The notes under the pieces are model-generated. The model had not been told where the DNA came from, searched no databases, and saw only the letters and a program-made list of their open reading frames with translations. Positions 48,522 through 59,350 of a stretch of DNA of 64,000 nucleotides are shown here, piece after piece. A program made the position numbers and the translations under genes. This stretch comes from Amylostereum areolatum (taxonomy: Eukaryota > Basidiomycota > Agaricomycetes > Russulales > Stereaceae). The first letter of the stretch is position 1. Each line of letters begins with the position of its first letter. The DNA lies in the NCBI GenBank assembly GCA_012932865.1, contig SAXG01000080.1, positions 62,001 through 126,000 of the forward strand, in the 5' to 3' direction.

Positions 48522-49300
48522 ATGCCGCATATCCCCGCAGATACTCCGAAGGGCCCACATGTCCCACACATGGCAGAAAGCCACGATACATCGATTCCTG
48601 CCCACCCTCATGACAACGTCTTCCAGCGTCCAATCTTCACGAACCCCTTCGACGATACTGCTGCACAGACCCCCAACGACGGCAGCGGGCGCAAATACGA
48701 CGAAGTACGTATATTCTCCTTGCGTTGCGGATGACACACCGGCATGATTACTTATACAATACACTCAGACGAGCCACGCGCCAATTCCCGTCGACCCCGG
48801 CGTAGCAAACTCTGCGCACTTCACCCAGGGACTGTCATCGTCCAACGACTGGTTCGCATACCCAAACCCTTCTTATCCCCAACCCCATCCGGTAGTCTAT
48901 CACCAGCGTCGTTATCCTCCGCCAGCTCCCTATTACAGCTACTACCCTCGTCCCAACCCAGCGCCTCCTACCCTCAGCTTTGGCGCACCTCAAGCCTTCT
49001 CCGTTCCCACAGCTATACATCATTTTAGGAGGGATAACTCTGATGATGCAGGATTGGTTCGTACCCCACGGTCTCGACCATCAAGCTCGAAGCCATACTC
49101 TGACGCTCGTCGTCCTCGGCGTACTAACGCCGATCCTCATACGGCGGATAAAGGCAACATCTCCAACTGGACCATGACACCTACGGAGAAAGGCTACACG
49201 ATTTCCTTCCACGTTATCGTAAGCTCTTGGATTTATCGCCTTCAGCATCTCACGGATACTAAGTGCCGTCATACAGTTTCCCGAGGGCACTCGCAATTAG
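48522..49300 (+). CDS. Pro/Tyr-rich small orphan protein
   Basis: ATG 48522 (MPHIPADTPKGPHVPHMAE) with exon end at a GAA/gtacgt donor near 48704. After the acceptor cactcag near 48769, the frame reads TSHAPIPVDPGVANSAHF, then an aromatic/proline-rich run (YHQRRYPPPAPYYSYYPRP), SNWTMTPTEKGYTISFHVI, and after another intron (gtaagc, near 49219, to acag near 49276) FPEGTRN with TAG 49298-49300. About 200 residues. Low-complexity, probably disordered. No known domain. Confidence 0.6.
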
Positions 49301-49815
49301 CACAGCCTGCCACCACGCACAAACCTGGCTAAGTTTCGTGACACCGATCCTTTTTATCACGTTCAACACGCGCATTTTACCGTCAGATGATCCCGCTTTT
49401 ATTATCGGGTTCCTTTGCCTCTGGCAGGCTACATACATTGTCGTGGATCGGCGCGCGCCGCCTGGTTGCGATTCCCCTGCGGCTTTCCACTTCGTACTTA
49501 TTTTGTCCGGATTATATCATGGACAGACAGACAGGATTTACTAATTTGCGTTTTCTATCGCTATACAACCGTGCCTGTAGGTTAAGTTGCTGCTCAAGAA
49601 ACGGAGAAAATCTTCGGCTCGACGTTATCCTTATGTAATGCACCCATTGTTCAGTATTTGCATCTGTTTGGCAAAGGCGTCCACCGTTACATAACCGTGC
49701 CGCTCCGCTCAACCTAAGCATATCGGCAGCCGCGCTGTGGATATTACTATGCTTCATTATTACAAGGCATGTAGTTATAACTACTCCATCGTGAAATCCA
49801 CCAGGAATGCCTTCT
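49301..49815. other. Intergenic between convergent genes
   Basis: Shared 3' region of the + strand orphan and the minus-strand zinc-finger gene. T-rich with no coding sequence recognised. Confidence 0.45.
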
Positions 49816-50130
49816 TCAAGCAACACACTCGTCCCATTTCTCAACAATGTCCCAGCTGTCCGCCGACAGTGTCTGTTTATGCCGCTGCATGAGATGCTTT
49901 TCGAGGCTACCCTTGTCGCGGAATGTTTGGTTGCAGTCGCACTTGTATCTGTAAGAGCAGCGCTCGCTCGGCTCCTCGTGATCCTCTGACGCGATTCGGT
50001 GGCTTGCGTCCTCGGGGCTGGGGGAGTTGAGACCGAGAGTATTAGTGGGGAATGGCGTCGCAGGACCGACAGAATCGTACGGATCGGCAGAGTCCGGTTT
50101 GGAGGAAGGCCAGTGAGAAGTAGTGGACAT
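49816..50130 (-). CDS. Small C2H2-type zinc-finger protein, 104 aa
   Basis: A single exon from ATG 50130 (MSTTSHWPSSKPDSADPYD) to 49816. Near the C-terminus the sequence YKCDCNQTFRDKGSLEKH-LMQRH fits a C2H2 finger with an unusually short CxC pair and a normal H-x4-H. The N-terminal two thirds are Ser/Pro/Asp-rich and probably disordered. A TATAAAA box lies about 100 bp upstream. The protein is small for a transcription factor, so it may be truncated. A similar finger-like ORF lies just upstream at 50707-51122. Confidence 0.6.
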   Translation of the reverse strand: MSTTSHWPSSKPDSADPYDSVGPATPFPTNTLGLNSPSPEDASHRIASEDHEEPSERCSYRYKCDCNQTFRDKGSLEKHLMQRHKQTLSADSWDIVEKWDECVA

Positions 50131-50227
50131 TATTATGATGGCTGGCCAGCAAGGGAACGAGAGGACGGTGGTAGGGGAGTCGAGGGAAGGTGGGAGATGT
50201 GCATTCGCCGAAGCTCTCTCGGAGGGG

Positions 50228-50234
50228 TTTTATA
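50228..50234 (-). promoter_or_regulatory. TATA box (TATAAAA)
   Basis: On the minus strand TATAAAA lies about 100 bp before the ATG at 50130. Confidence 0.55.
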
Positions 50235-50706
50235 CTGCCAGCGGAGTGGCCACCGCTCATTTTCTGAACCGCGACAAAGCGTGCAGACAATGTGGAGAGC
50301 GCCACAACGGACGACCAGTGGAGTGGCAAGCGGGATAAGGACAATCGGTTGTATGCAGCGTTTAAGCGGCCTGTCAGGTACGGGATGGGCCGGTGTGAAG
50401 GACTGGTTTCGCTGAGACAAGGGCCGTCGTTGAACGAAGCCGGAAGCCTGAGGAGATAGAGACGAGCATACAAAGCGTACTTAGGTGCGTTGCCACAATA
50501 TCGTCATGATAGGACGACAAAGGATCTCACAACAAAACGCCCGCCAACTTGGTCGTCTCGAGGCCGGTAATAGGTTCAGTGTCGAGCCAGGCGCAGATGC
50601 ATATATTGTTGACGATCAAATCGGACAGTACAGGTGCTATTCCGCGCAAGTCTCCAAGCCCTTGCGACGTGGGTCCAATAACAGGAATGAAACCAGTTGT
50701 ACGTCT

Positions 50707-51122
50707 CTAATCCCGGCGCGCGAGGGAAGCTCGATAGCGCCACAGAACATCCAGGCGCCTACATGTCGACTTCGAAAGGGGGTTTTGCATGGCATCGTGG
50801 TGTCGCAGCAGATCTTGATGACTGTGATACGCCCTGTTGCAGGTCTCGCCGCGAGTTGACTCCCAGCACGTCACGGCGAGAGTGCTGGCGTCGCGACGAG
50901 CGGGACCCTGCGCTATCGAATCGTCTTGCAAGCTGGAGGAAACTATATTGAGACGAGTATGTACGTCGATAGGTTGAAAAAAACATACAATGGGGTGGGA
51001 GGGTTGGCGATGGTCGCGCTCCCCATCATTCCTTCGATCTCGTCAATGGTCGCGGGCAAGGCTGTTTGTGTCGTGGTGTTGGGAAGTAGATGCGTGCGTT
51101 CGGGTTGAGCGCTGGAAGACAT
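50707..51122 (-). CDS. Possible zinc-finger-like small gene, perhaps broken
   Basis: ATG 51122 opens MSSSAQPERTHLLPNTTTQT and continues through IDEIEGMMGSATIANPPTP to a gtatgt donor near 50992. Beyond the atatag acceptor near 50943, one frame carries VTCWESTRGETCNRAYHSHQ and DLLRHHD, which looks like a finger (C-x7-C, H-x-x-x-H), and ends at 50707. That frame does not match the phase of the visible intron, so either another splice site is used or the gene is decayed. It lies tandem with the finger gene at 49816-50130. Confidence 0.35.
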
Positions 51123-52140
51123 GTTTGGTTGAGCGAAGAGAGAGAAGAGGGCTTGTCTGATCAGTAACTGAGACGTTGGAGTGGCGGAAAGTTTCTCGAG
51201 GCGCAAGGGGTTTTAAACGACGCTGGCGCGGGGCTTTCCGGGGATCCAGATCCAACGCAGACAGTGAGAGGCAATGAGAGGCGCGCGGTCGATTTCTTTC
51301 GCCACAAGAGGTGGCCACAGAGATACTATGCATAACAGGAAGTAGGAGGAGATATGCACAGACCGTCACAATGGTGGAAAGAGAAGACAAAGGACACTCT
51401 TCTCCGTGGCACGAGTGGCAAAGTAGCCAGGCGTTGTGGCAAGTTTTCTCTCTTCGTCAAATGAAAGATTCTGATGATGGTCATAGCAGATGGGGTGGCA
51501 ATTGGCATAATAACACCTTACTCTACCTTACTGTCCAATTTAGATATCCTGTGCGCCGATCCTGCGTCCGTCTTTGTGATGTTTCGTCCTTGTTTGTAGC
51601 CAACTGACGGACTTTGACCATCACTTTCCCTGTGGATCAGAGCACTTTGAACGGAGCTTAGTGTAAGTAACATAGAGTGTTGACAAGGACGATAACTTAC
51701 GAGCAGTTGACATCGTCGTTGTGACGGGTACTATCGGGAGAGCGGGGCGGGGAAAGGCGCGGGGAAAGCCGGAGTCGTGTTCGTGAATCTCAGAGTCAGA
51801 CCCGCCGCGCCAACCCGCAGTAGTCAAGCTAGTGTTGGATCGGCCAAAAAGTGTCCTTTCGTACAGCAGAGAATGTGGGGTTTGGGCCATCATGGGAGAG
51901 CATACTTCGGACTCTGGAGACGGAGTCGCTGTCGACCGACGGCGGAGCGCGATAGCAAAACGGTCACGTGATACATTTAACGCGTGAACCAACTTCCCAG
52001 TTGTTGCCTTTTTGTGTTTCTCCTGATACCACCATCGTGCACAACGAAAAAACCAGATTTCTCGTCGTACAATCCGCTTCCCGAAACAATGCCCGAACCT
52101 TCAGCAGACGGGAACGACATTCTTTCGGCCGCGGGCGGGG
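51123..52140. other. Intergenic
   Basis: Promoter regions of two divergent genes. No supported coding sequence. Open frames here begin with non-ATG codons or are short. Confidence 0.45.
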
Positions 52141-54681
52141 ATGGAGGGCGCTTCGCAGAGGCGGCTGTCCCGATTTAGGAAAGTTTGGGCTTCTTCCCTC
52201 AACTCCGTCACTCAGCGTATTCGCTCTTCTGTCTTCAACTTGGACCACCACATCCGCATGGCGTCGACCCCAGGGATCTTGCAAGCGACCGCTGAACCGG
52301 ACGTTCCAGCCAGCAACGACGAGGACAGAATCCCGTTTCCTTCGTCGCAGCCGCCAGACACGCCAGGCGAGTCCTCGCCTGATCGTGTGTAGTTTTCACC
52401 CGGCTAACGGACGTCTACAGCGTCCAACTCGAGCTCCGCAAACTCGCAGTCGACCAGCTCGGACAAACTGGCCGATCTCCCCGCTCCATTCCCCTCGTCG
52501 CCCGCATCGCGTCCGACGCGCGCCTTCCACCGCAGCCTCGAAAGCGCGGGCTCGGTCTCTGCCCCGGACGTCCGTGGGTCCCCATCAGGAAGCCCAAGGG
52601 TGAACGCCATCGCACACAGCGCGTCGGACGGCACCGTGGGTCGGGAGACCCCGCCCAGGCAACGTGTTTCGTTCGAGAGCGACCGTATGTCATTGCCCAA
52701 CTTTCCAGGGCCGCGACAAGGTGAGCTGTCCCACATCTTGATCCTCTTTTTTCTTTTGAGAGGGCCGAGTGGCGCGAAGTGAGGGTCGGGGACGGCTGTG
52801 CGCTGGATGGATCTGAGCCGAGGATTGGGGAGTCGATGTTGCAGGAGCGGTTTCGGGAATTGAGTGTATTCGGGTGACGCACCAACGCTGCTTACTTAGT
52901 GGATCCGACGGGCTTAAGCTACTGGCTCTCCGCCCGCGTCCGCATTCGTACCTCACGGGTGCGGAGACGACAGAGGCTTGCCTAAAGGACGGACACGCCC
53001 ATGTCTCGCCGACCCTCTTCCCCCCCACTTTCCCTTCATGCACGTTCCCGGCCTCGACTTGGTTGAAAACGTCGCTGACCACCTCCACGCAGCTGTGCGC
53101 CCCGCCCACGTCGGCAACAGCGAGCCCGTCCTCCCAAGCAGCCTCGGCACCTTTTCGGCTCTTGCAGGCATACGTTCCGCTCACTCGAGCCTTCAGCAAG
53201 ACCACCATGGCCGCGGACACTCACACGCGAGGAGCATCAGCGGCGAGTCCCCAGCTCGTTCCCACTCCCGGCATACCTCCCCTCTCCGCGCCTTCATCGA
53301 CCGCTGGCCAACGCTCCATAGAGCTCGCTCTCGCGAGGAACCTTTCATTCCTATGGACCCCTACCGCCTCCGCGCGCCCTTCTTCTCCCTCGTCCACTGC
53401 ATCGGGCGCCGTGACTCGGACTCCATCATCAGCTGCGAAGGCGCCCCCGTATGTCGCTGCATCCCCGTCTTCCACTCCCACACCTTCCACCGATCCCATA
53501 TCTTCTTCCTAGAAACTTTCCCCCGCCATCTTTACCTGCATCTTCTCCTCCGCCTCCCGAGCCTGTACTTTTCCCGTGTCTCGAAGATCTTCCAAGAGGC
53601 CGAGGTCAGCCGGCCAGACATCCAGCGCATCGTTGAGGCTTGCGCCCCGCTGGAGACCGCCGAGGCCGCCCAAAGCATCGAGGCGGGTACAGCGGTGCGA
53701 CTCCCGTTCCCGGAGGATTGGACGGTCCCAGTGGTATCACCTGCCCTTGCCCGGTTCAAGCAGTCGTGGGAGGACTTTGTGGACAGTCTGATCAAGGAGT
53801 GGAAGACGCTCAACGTCGTATCGGCGCTATTACTCTCGTATGTTCCTTCCACCAACTTTTATTGTCGTTGCTGTCTCGCTGACGCGTTCGATAGCGCCAT
53901 CCTCACCATGTTCCAGATCCCAAGCGCAGCGAATGACCCGCTGACCCGCACGGCCGCGCTCCTCTCGCTCGTAAGCGGGATCATGAGCCTCTCGTACGGC
54001 TGCGTCTACATCGTGCGCTTCGGGACGATGCGGAGCATGCACCGCGCATCACGCTGGGCCGACGTGCGTTTTTTTTCCTTTCCTGTCTTCGAATAGCCAC
54101 TGACGTCCCCTCAGGAAGCGCGGAACAGCAAGACGGGCGTGTTCTGGAACGTCTGGGTGCTCCTCGCGCTGCCAGGGGTGTGGCTCGCATGGTCGATGAT
54201 CGCCTTCCTCGTCGCCATCCTCTCCTTCGTCTGGCGCACAGGCTCGACCGGGGACCCCACCGACGACGAGCAGAACGCGCGCGCGCTGAGCCCCGCGCAA
54301 TCCCTCGGCCCACGCATCACGATCACCTGCCTCTTCGCCATGGGCCTCGTCTACTTCGCGCTCGTCGTGCAGACGTTCCGGAGCTACGGCGCGAGCACGC
54401 TCGTCAAGGAGGGCACCCACCGCGCGTTTCGGATGGGCCACCACGGGCACCGCAGAACTCGCAGCGAGCGCGACCTCGAGCGCGCGGAGCGGGAGAGCGG
54501 CGACGAGGACCGGGGGCGGGGCCGCGCGAGGGGTATTGGGAGGGACGTCAAGATGTCGGCGATGGGTCTGGGGCTGAGCGGGGTCAGTCCGGAGAAGGCG
54601 CGGGCGCGGGCGGGCGCGGAGAAAGGCGAGGAGACTGAGGAGGGCCAGGCGAGTGGGTCGGTGTCTCCGTTTCGCATGTGA
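52141..54681 (+). CDS. Four-TM membrane protein with disordered N-terminus
   Basis: The start chosen is ATG 52141 (MEGASQRRLSRFRKVWASSL). A 36-bp intron (52385-52420) joins to a Ser-rich exon (SNSSSANSQSTSSDKLADL, VGRETPPRQRVSFESD). The middle exons (about 52870-53520) are uncertain in frame. From about 53575 the frame is clear: KIFQEAEVSRPDIQRIVEAC, SWEDFVDSLIKEWKTLN, then hydrophobic segments VVSALLLSAILTMF, LLSLVSGIMSLSYGCVYIV, VWVLLALPGVWLAWSMIAFL and ITCLFAMGLVYFALVVQTF. The tail is charged and Arg-rich (RRTRSERDLERAERESG) and ends VSPFRM at 54681. No known transporter motif is visible. Function is unknown; plasma or organelle membrane is inferred. Confidence 0.75.
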
Positions 54682-55143
54682 TCCCGTTGACGTTCGTTCA
54701 CGACCCTGTGAGTTCTCCGTTCCCCTGGACCGGGTGGCCGACTCACCGGAGCTTTGTTGTATAGGTTTTGACGGCCACTTCTCGTTCATGTTCTTGATCA
54801 TGTTTTTCTGCACGCTCTTCACGCTTTTCACGCTCCTCCTCCTCTGCATGTTATACTTATACCTCATATTGTCGATGATACCCAGTCGGTATCGGTAATC
54901 GCTCTGTATCAGCCTGTTGCCCCCACTTGCACCGTGTATTTTGTCATGCCATTGTAACTCATACCTGCACTCCGAGTTGTTCAAGTTATGAATAGAAAAC
55001 GACGTATGGCTCCTTTTTCCACGCCGTTTCATTCCTGTAATACCTACTCCGACTTCGTCTCAACACTACTTTCAATCCACCCAACCCTTTGACGGCCTAT
55101 CAAGTCCCTCTCTGGTTCCTCGAGAAACAAACGACAGCGTTCA
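54682..55143. other. Intergenic between convergent genes
   Basis: Shared 3' region of the membrane protein and the amidase. Contains a pyrimidine-rich stretch near 54810-54850. No gene. Confidence 0.5.
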
Positions 55144-57290
55144 TCATGCGGCAGACTTCAGCGCCGCGTCAACAACCTCAGTCATCGCTATCACGGCCTC
55201 CTCCTCGAGCGTCCGCCCGACCAGCTGCAGCGCCACCGGTGCGTTCTTGAAGACCTCTGGATCGTCTGACCACAATCTCGCGTGAGCAAACGAACCACAC
55301 CCTCCCCACGAACGACGCACAGAGATTATAGACTGTCTCGTCCCACTCCGAGATGAACTCGTGCGGGGGTTTCTTGCCATCGAGTGCCGGGTCCACCCTC
55401 GTCACCGGGAAGGTGCACGCAGCGTAGTCCAACGCATTAAATACACGCGTGTACGCCGCGTACCTGTGGAGAGCCACGGCCGTCAGCCCCCCTTACCCCG
55501 GCATCGCCAACAGGAACCTAAATCGTACGTATTCTTTCCGTGCGGCGGCGCAGCCCACGGCGCCACGGGCGACACAAGCGCATCCACCGGTCTCCCCGTC
55601 GACGTCGTCGCGGCGGTGGCCTCCCAGCGGTCGAGGTACTCCTTCCGCAGACGCAGGCGCCGCTTGTTGTGCTGCCAAAACTCGTAGGCGGAGCTCCGGG
55701 CGAGCCCCGTGGCGTGTGGGCTCTCGTCCGGGTCCCCCTGTGCCATGCTGCGCAGGAGCGGCTCGCCGGAGGCTTGCACGACGACTTGGTAGTCTTCATC
55801 GCCCACGGCGGAGAAGATGCCGCGCTGGGTTCGTGGACCAATTCAATTTCGAGTCGCGTTGGGGAGAACCGACAAGTAGGCTGGCAGGACGCACCGTCAC
55901 CTGGAAAAGCTCGGCGTGTTTGTAGGGCTCCCAATCGACGACTGTAGGTGGGATGGCTACGTCAGTCGACGTTCACGGTGTGACTACAGAGCACGACGCG
56001 TACCTTCATGCCCAGCATCCAAGAGCGCCTTCTTCGTCATCTCCAACGCCCGCAGGATCGGCGGATGCGGGATTGTCACGCCCTCGGACCATATGAATCC
56101 AAACACGAGTTTCGTACCGCCACCGTGGTGGACGAGCCCGTACGCGTCTTCATCCCACGGCTTGCGTATCGCGAGTGGATCCCTGCGCCACGGTTTCGCG
56201 TCCGCGACTGCCTTCATGAACGCTTTGACGCCGCTCAGACTCCGCGACAGGGGCCCTAGGACGGAGGGAAGCGAGTCCTGGCCTTCGAGCGAGTTGGACG
56301 CGCCCGTGTACGGGACGCGGTTGCACGAAGGGCGGAGGCCGTAGAGGCCGTTGAAACCCGCGGGGATGCGTATGGACCTGTCCGTGAGATTGCGGTCAGA
56401 TTTCGTCCCATTGAGAACGAGGTGGAAGGACGCGCACCCGCCCAAGTCAGATCCCACGCCGAGAGGGCTGCCTTTCATCCCTAAGAGCGCGCCCTCGCCC
56501 CCGGACGAGCCTCCCGAGGTGAGTGCGCGGTTGAACGGGTTGACCGTGCGTCCGAAGACCAAGTTGAATGTTTCGGGCCACTGGTCCGGTCATCAGACAG
56601 AGCTCGTTTTTCTGGATGAAACGGTCCCCTCACCATGAGCGTCTGCGGGACGTTTGTGCGCACGAACGGGACTGCACCGGCGGAACAGAGGACCTCGGCG
56701 ATCACAGCGTCTTTTTCGGAATACTTTCCCAACCAGCCAACATATCCTAGGAGGGAGGTCAGATTCACCGCACAGAAAACCCGTGTGATGCTTACCCATG
56801 CACGTTTCTAGGCCCTTGAGATTGATTTGGTCCTTCAGCGAGACTGGGAGACCATGGAGCGGACCGACAACTTTGCCTGTGATCTTCAGCTGCTCGTCGA
56901 GCCATGCCGCCCGCTCCAGTGCGCGATCTACGAAGATCTCCGTGAGACAGTTGACCTGGAAAGCATTGACTGTCGGTATACGAACATTCGCCGCGAAACT
57001 CGAGAGGGGGGTTCACTCACAGCTTGGTGCGCCACGATGGCGCGTTTGTAGAACGCGGTGGTGACCTGCACGGACGACAGCTCTCCCGACGCAAGCCTTC
57101 CCAACAGCACCTCGACGTCGTCGGTTTCTGTTATCGCGAGCTCCTGGGACGATAGCACGCCACACTGTGCAGGGAGCCGCGTCACGTCTAGCACATCCTC
57201 CGCGGGCGCGGAGATCAGCCAGTCGTGCGGAATCGATGCCGTCTGACGCGTCCTCTTGTCCACGACGAGCTCTTGCCAGGTGGGAGGCAT
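55144..57290 (-). CDS. Amidase (amidase signature family, acetamidase-like)
   Basis: Amidases hydrolyse amides to acid and ammonia with a Ser-cisSer-Lys triad. ATG 57290 (MPPTWQELVVDKRTRQTASI) is preferred; another ATG is at 57323. VLLGRLASGELSSVQVTTAF is the usual N-terminal helix. LHGLPVSLKDQINLKG holds the catalytic Lys. TSGGSSGGEGAL is the Gly/Ser signature. The intron at 56378-56437 splits the [23 protein letters not shown] block, so the nucleophile region is intact only after splicing. Near the end, YAAYTRVFNALDYAACTFPVT and NAPVALQLVGRTLEEE are family-typical. Stop at 55144-55146. About 550 residues as expected. It could serve nitrogen acquisition. Confidence 0.9.
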
Positions 57291-57323
57291 GGAGTCGAGG
57301 AGAAGGATGGGTACGCGTTGCAT

Positions 57324-57979
57324 ATCGCCATGGACCTCATATGTGAGAAAAAGGAAGATAAGAAGGGAATCAATGGGCTGAATAGGAAGCGAGGCCTGTA
57401 AGGTCAAGTGAAGGATCCCGGGGGCTTATCTCCGCCTCGACCCTGGAGCCATAATATACATCGTGATGTTCGGACATCGTACATTCATACATGGCTTGAA
57501 AAATGTAAAACAAGTATATGCGCGCAACGTCGACCGGGCAAATCACCTTGAGGTTGTTGACGTTATACGAGTGCCAGGGAACCCGGGAGAGGTCATCGGC
57601 GAAGTACAGCATCGTCCTCCTTCACTGGTTTTCTTTTGTTGGCTCTGGGACCGAGTTCATCATTGCAAAGAATGGTGTCAGACTGTATTCCTAGTAGTGT
57701 TTCACGACTGAAAAGGTTCACCACCAATCGACGGAAGTTGGATCCATAAAGTTGGGAGCTTGCGTCTGCGATACGAGATACCGGTCGTCGACTGGCAGCT
57801 TCAGAAGACTTCGGAGGGGCTTGATTATTGTGTGGGCAAGAGAGGGAACCCCTAGTGGCCACACGTTATAGCAAAAACATTGAGAACGAGTTACATTGTG
57901 CGGTATGAAACATCAAAAATGCGAGATAGAAAGCAATCGAGAGCGAGGGAGTTACGGGAAAGGCATGAAAGGTCAGCAC
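57324..57979. other. Intergenic made of duplicated blocks
   Basis: 57425-57560 is an inverted relative of 11580-11700, and 57682-57979 is the 3' part of the G/H segmental duplication. No independent gene. Confidence 0.6.
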
Positions 57980-58751
57980 TCAGTCTGGGGTATGGAACAA
58001 GTTCTAGTGAAAAAAGCGAAGGTTAGCGAACTGCCGTTAAGGTTCAACGTTCAGGGATGTGAGTGGAAGAGCACGTACCAAATTGTTGTCAAAATCCCAC
58101 CACCATTTGATCTCGGTCGTGTGGCCATCCTCATTCATGGCCTCATTGATGATCGCGACGACATCCTCGAGCGTACGCCCTGCCAATTGTATCCATCTAT
58201 GACGCTCATGCATGTTATAGTTCGACCAGAGCGCAAGGATACCGTCCCACTCGAATGTAAACGGTGACCCGAAATCCAGCCTGATGCCCCCACAGGCATG
58301 CCCGAGGTGGCGAGCGGCGAGCGAACGAGCGATTACTCTCTCCATCCCCGTAATGTCTTCGTCTTTGAGCTCAGCGAATCTTAGTGCGTCCGTGCCGCTC
58401 CTGATGCGATCCACTTCCGCGAGCTTCATTTCGAGCTTGTGGCGTCTAGCATAGTTGACCATGAATTGATTCTTGAATGGAAAGCCGTAGAAGAGCAGAG
58501 GGGGCTTGCTCCCGTTCCGGGCGATGGCGGCTGCGGGTAGGATAGACATCGGGAGTCGGTTATCCATAAGTCTCTGCCATTTCTGTGCCATATTAGAAAC
58601 TGCGGCGAGGATGACGGAGGGAAACACGTACTGCTCTTTGAGCATCCTTCGCACGCTGCGTGAGCTTCCAGCCGAAGAAAGTAGCTTCTGGAATACGTTC
58701 GCCATCGGCGTCGAGCTCGTATTCGAGCATATACTGATCCATGTTGGGTTC
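57682..58751. repeat. Segmental duplication, H block (inverted copy of G block)
   Basis: About 1.07 kb matching 27611-28691 in reverse complement, including introns and 300 bp of 3' flank. Confidence 0.8.
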
Positions 58752-58784
58752 CGAAGCTGTATTTGGAGGAGACGTTAAGGACAT
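57980..58784 (-). CDS. WWD family protein, copy H (type 2), function unknown
   Basis: Starts at ATG 58784 (MSLTSPPNTASEPNMDQYML). Exon 2 is 58079-58582 (504 nt) and the microexon is 57980-58003 (NLFHTPD plus stop). It has the type-2 signature MSILPAAAIARNGS, LLFYGFPFKNQF, FEWDGILALWSNYNM and KWWWDFDNNL. The N-terminus before EPNMDQY differs from copy G and looks more like copy A, so the 5' end may be a mosaic. The frame is intact. Confidence 0.8.
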
Positions 58785-59350
58785 TGTCGACAGCACCACA
58801 GCGAGGGAATTGGCGAGGGTGCGTCTGGGTGCGTCGGCGTGGAGCGGAGTCGGTCGTGGCAAGGGCCGCCGTCCAAGACTCCAAGTCATCACCTCGGCAA
58901 GCAGTTTGGTACTCCGCTTCTAAGAATTGCACATCGTCAGCGTGTAGAACATCGCCATCGTCGCGCCGTACCTGCTTGAGTTCGAGAACGCATGTCCTGA
59001 TGGTGCCGAAAGAAATGAAGGTCTGCAAGCTTGCGACGGGATGAAGTCCGAGTCGTCGTGGTATCCAGTGAATCATTTGCCGCGCTGAGGCGTGTAGGCG
59101 CACTTCCGACGCTGTGCACTTCAAGAAGAACGCGTCAGCTATGAGCTGCGTGTTTAAGTACTACTTAGAACGTTAACATACTCCAGCCTTCTAGCCTTCC
59201 GAGCCAGGTTGAGCATCGGAGCCAGAACCGATGAAGTCTGAAGACGACGGACGCGCCGAGGCGCGACGTCGCACGATCACGTGCCTTCCGGTGCTCATAT
59301 AACGACCACGCGCGGATATTGCATTGTCAGTTTTCCACCATCGACTCGCC
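58785..59350. other. Intergenic, divergent promoters of copy H and the MYND gene
   Basis: 58885-58920 carries the upstream block shared with copies A and D. A minus-strand frame with IHWIPRRLGLHPVASLQTF (about 59000-59090) has a protein-like look and could be the remains of a gene, but is not supported by a full structure. Confidence 0.45.
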
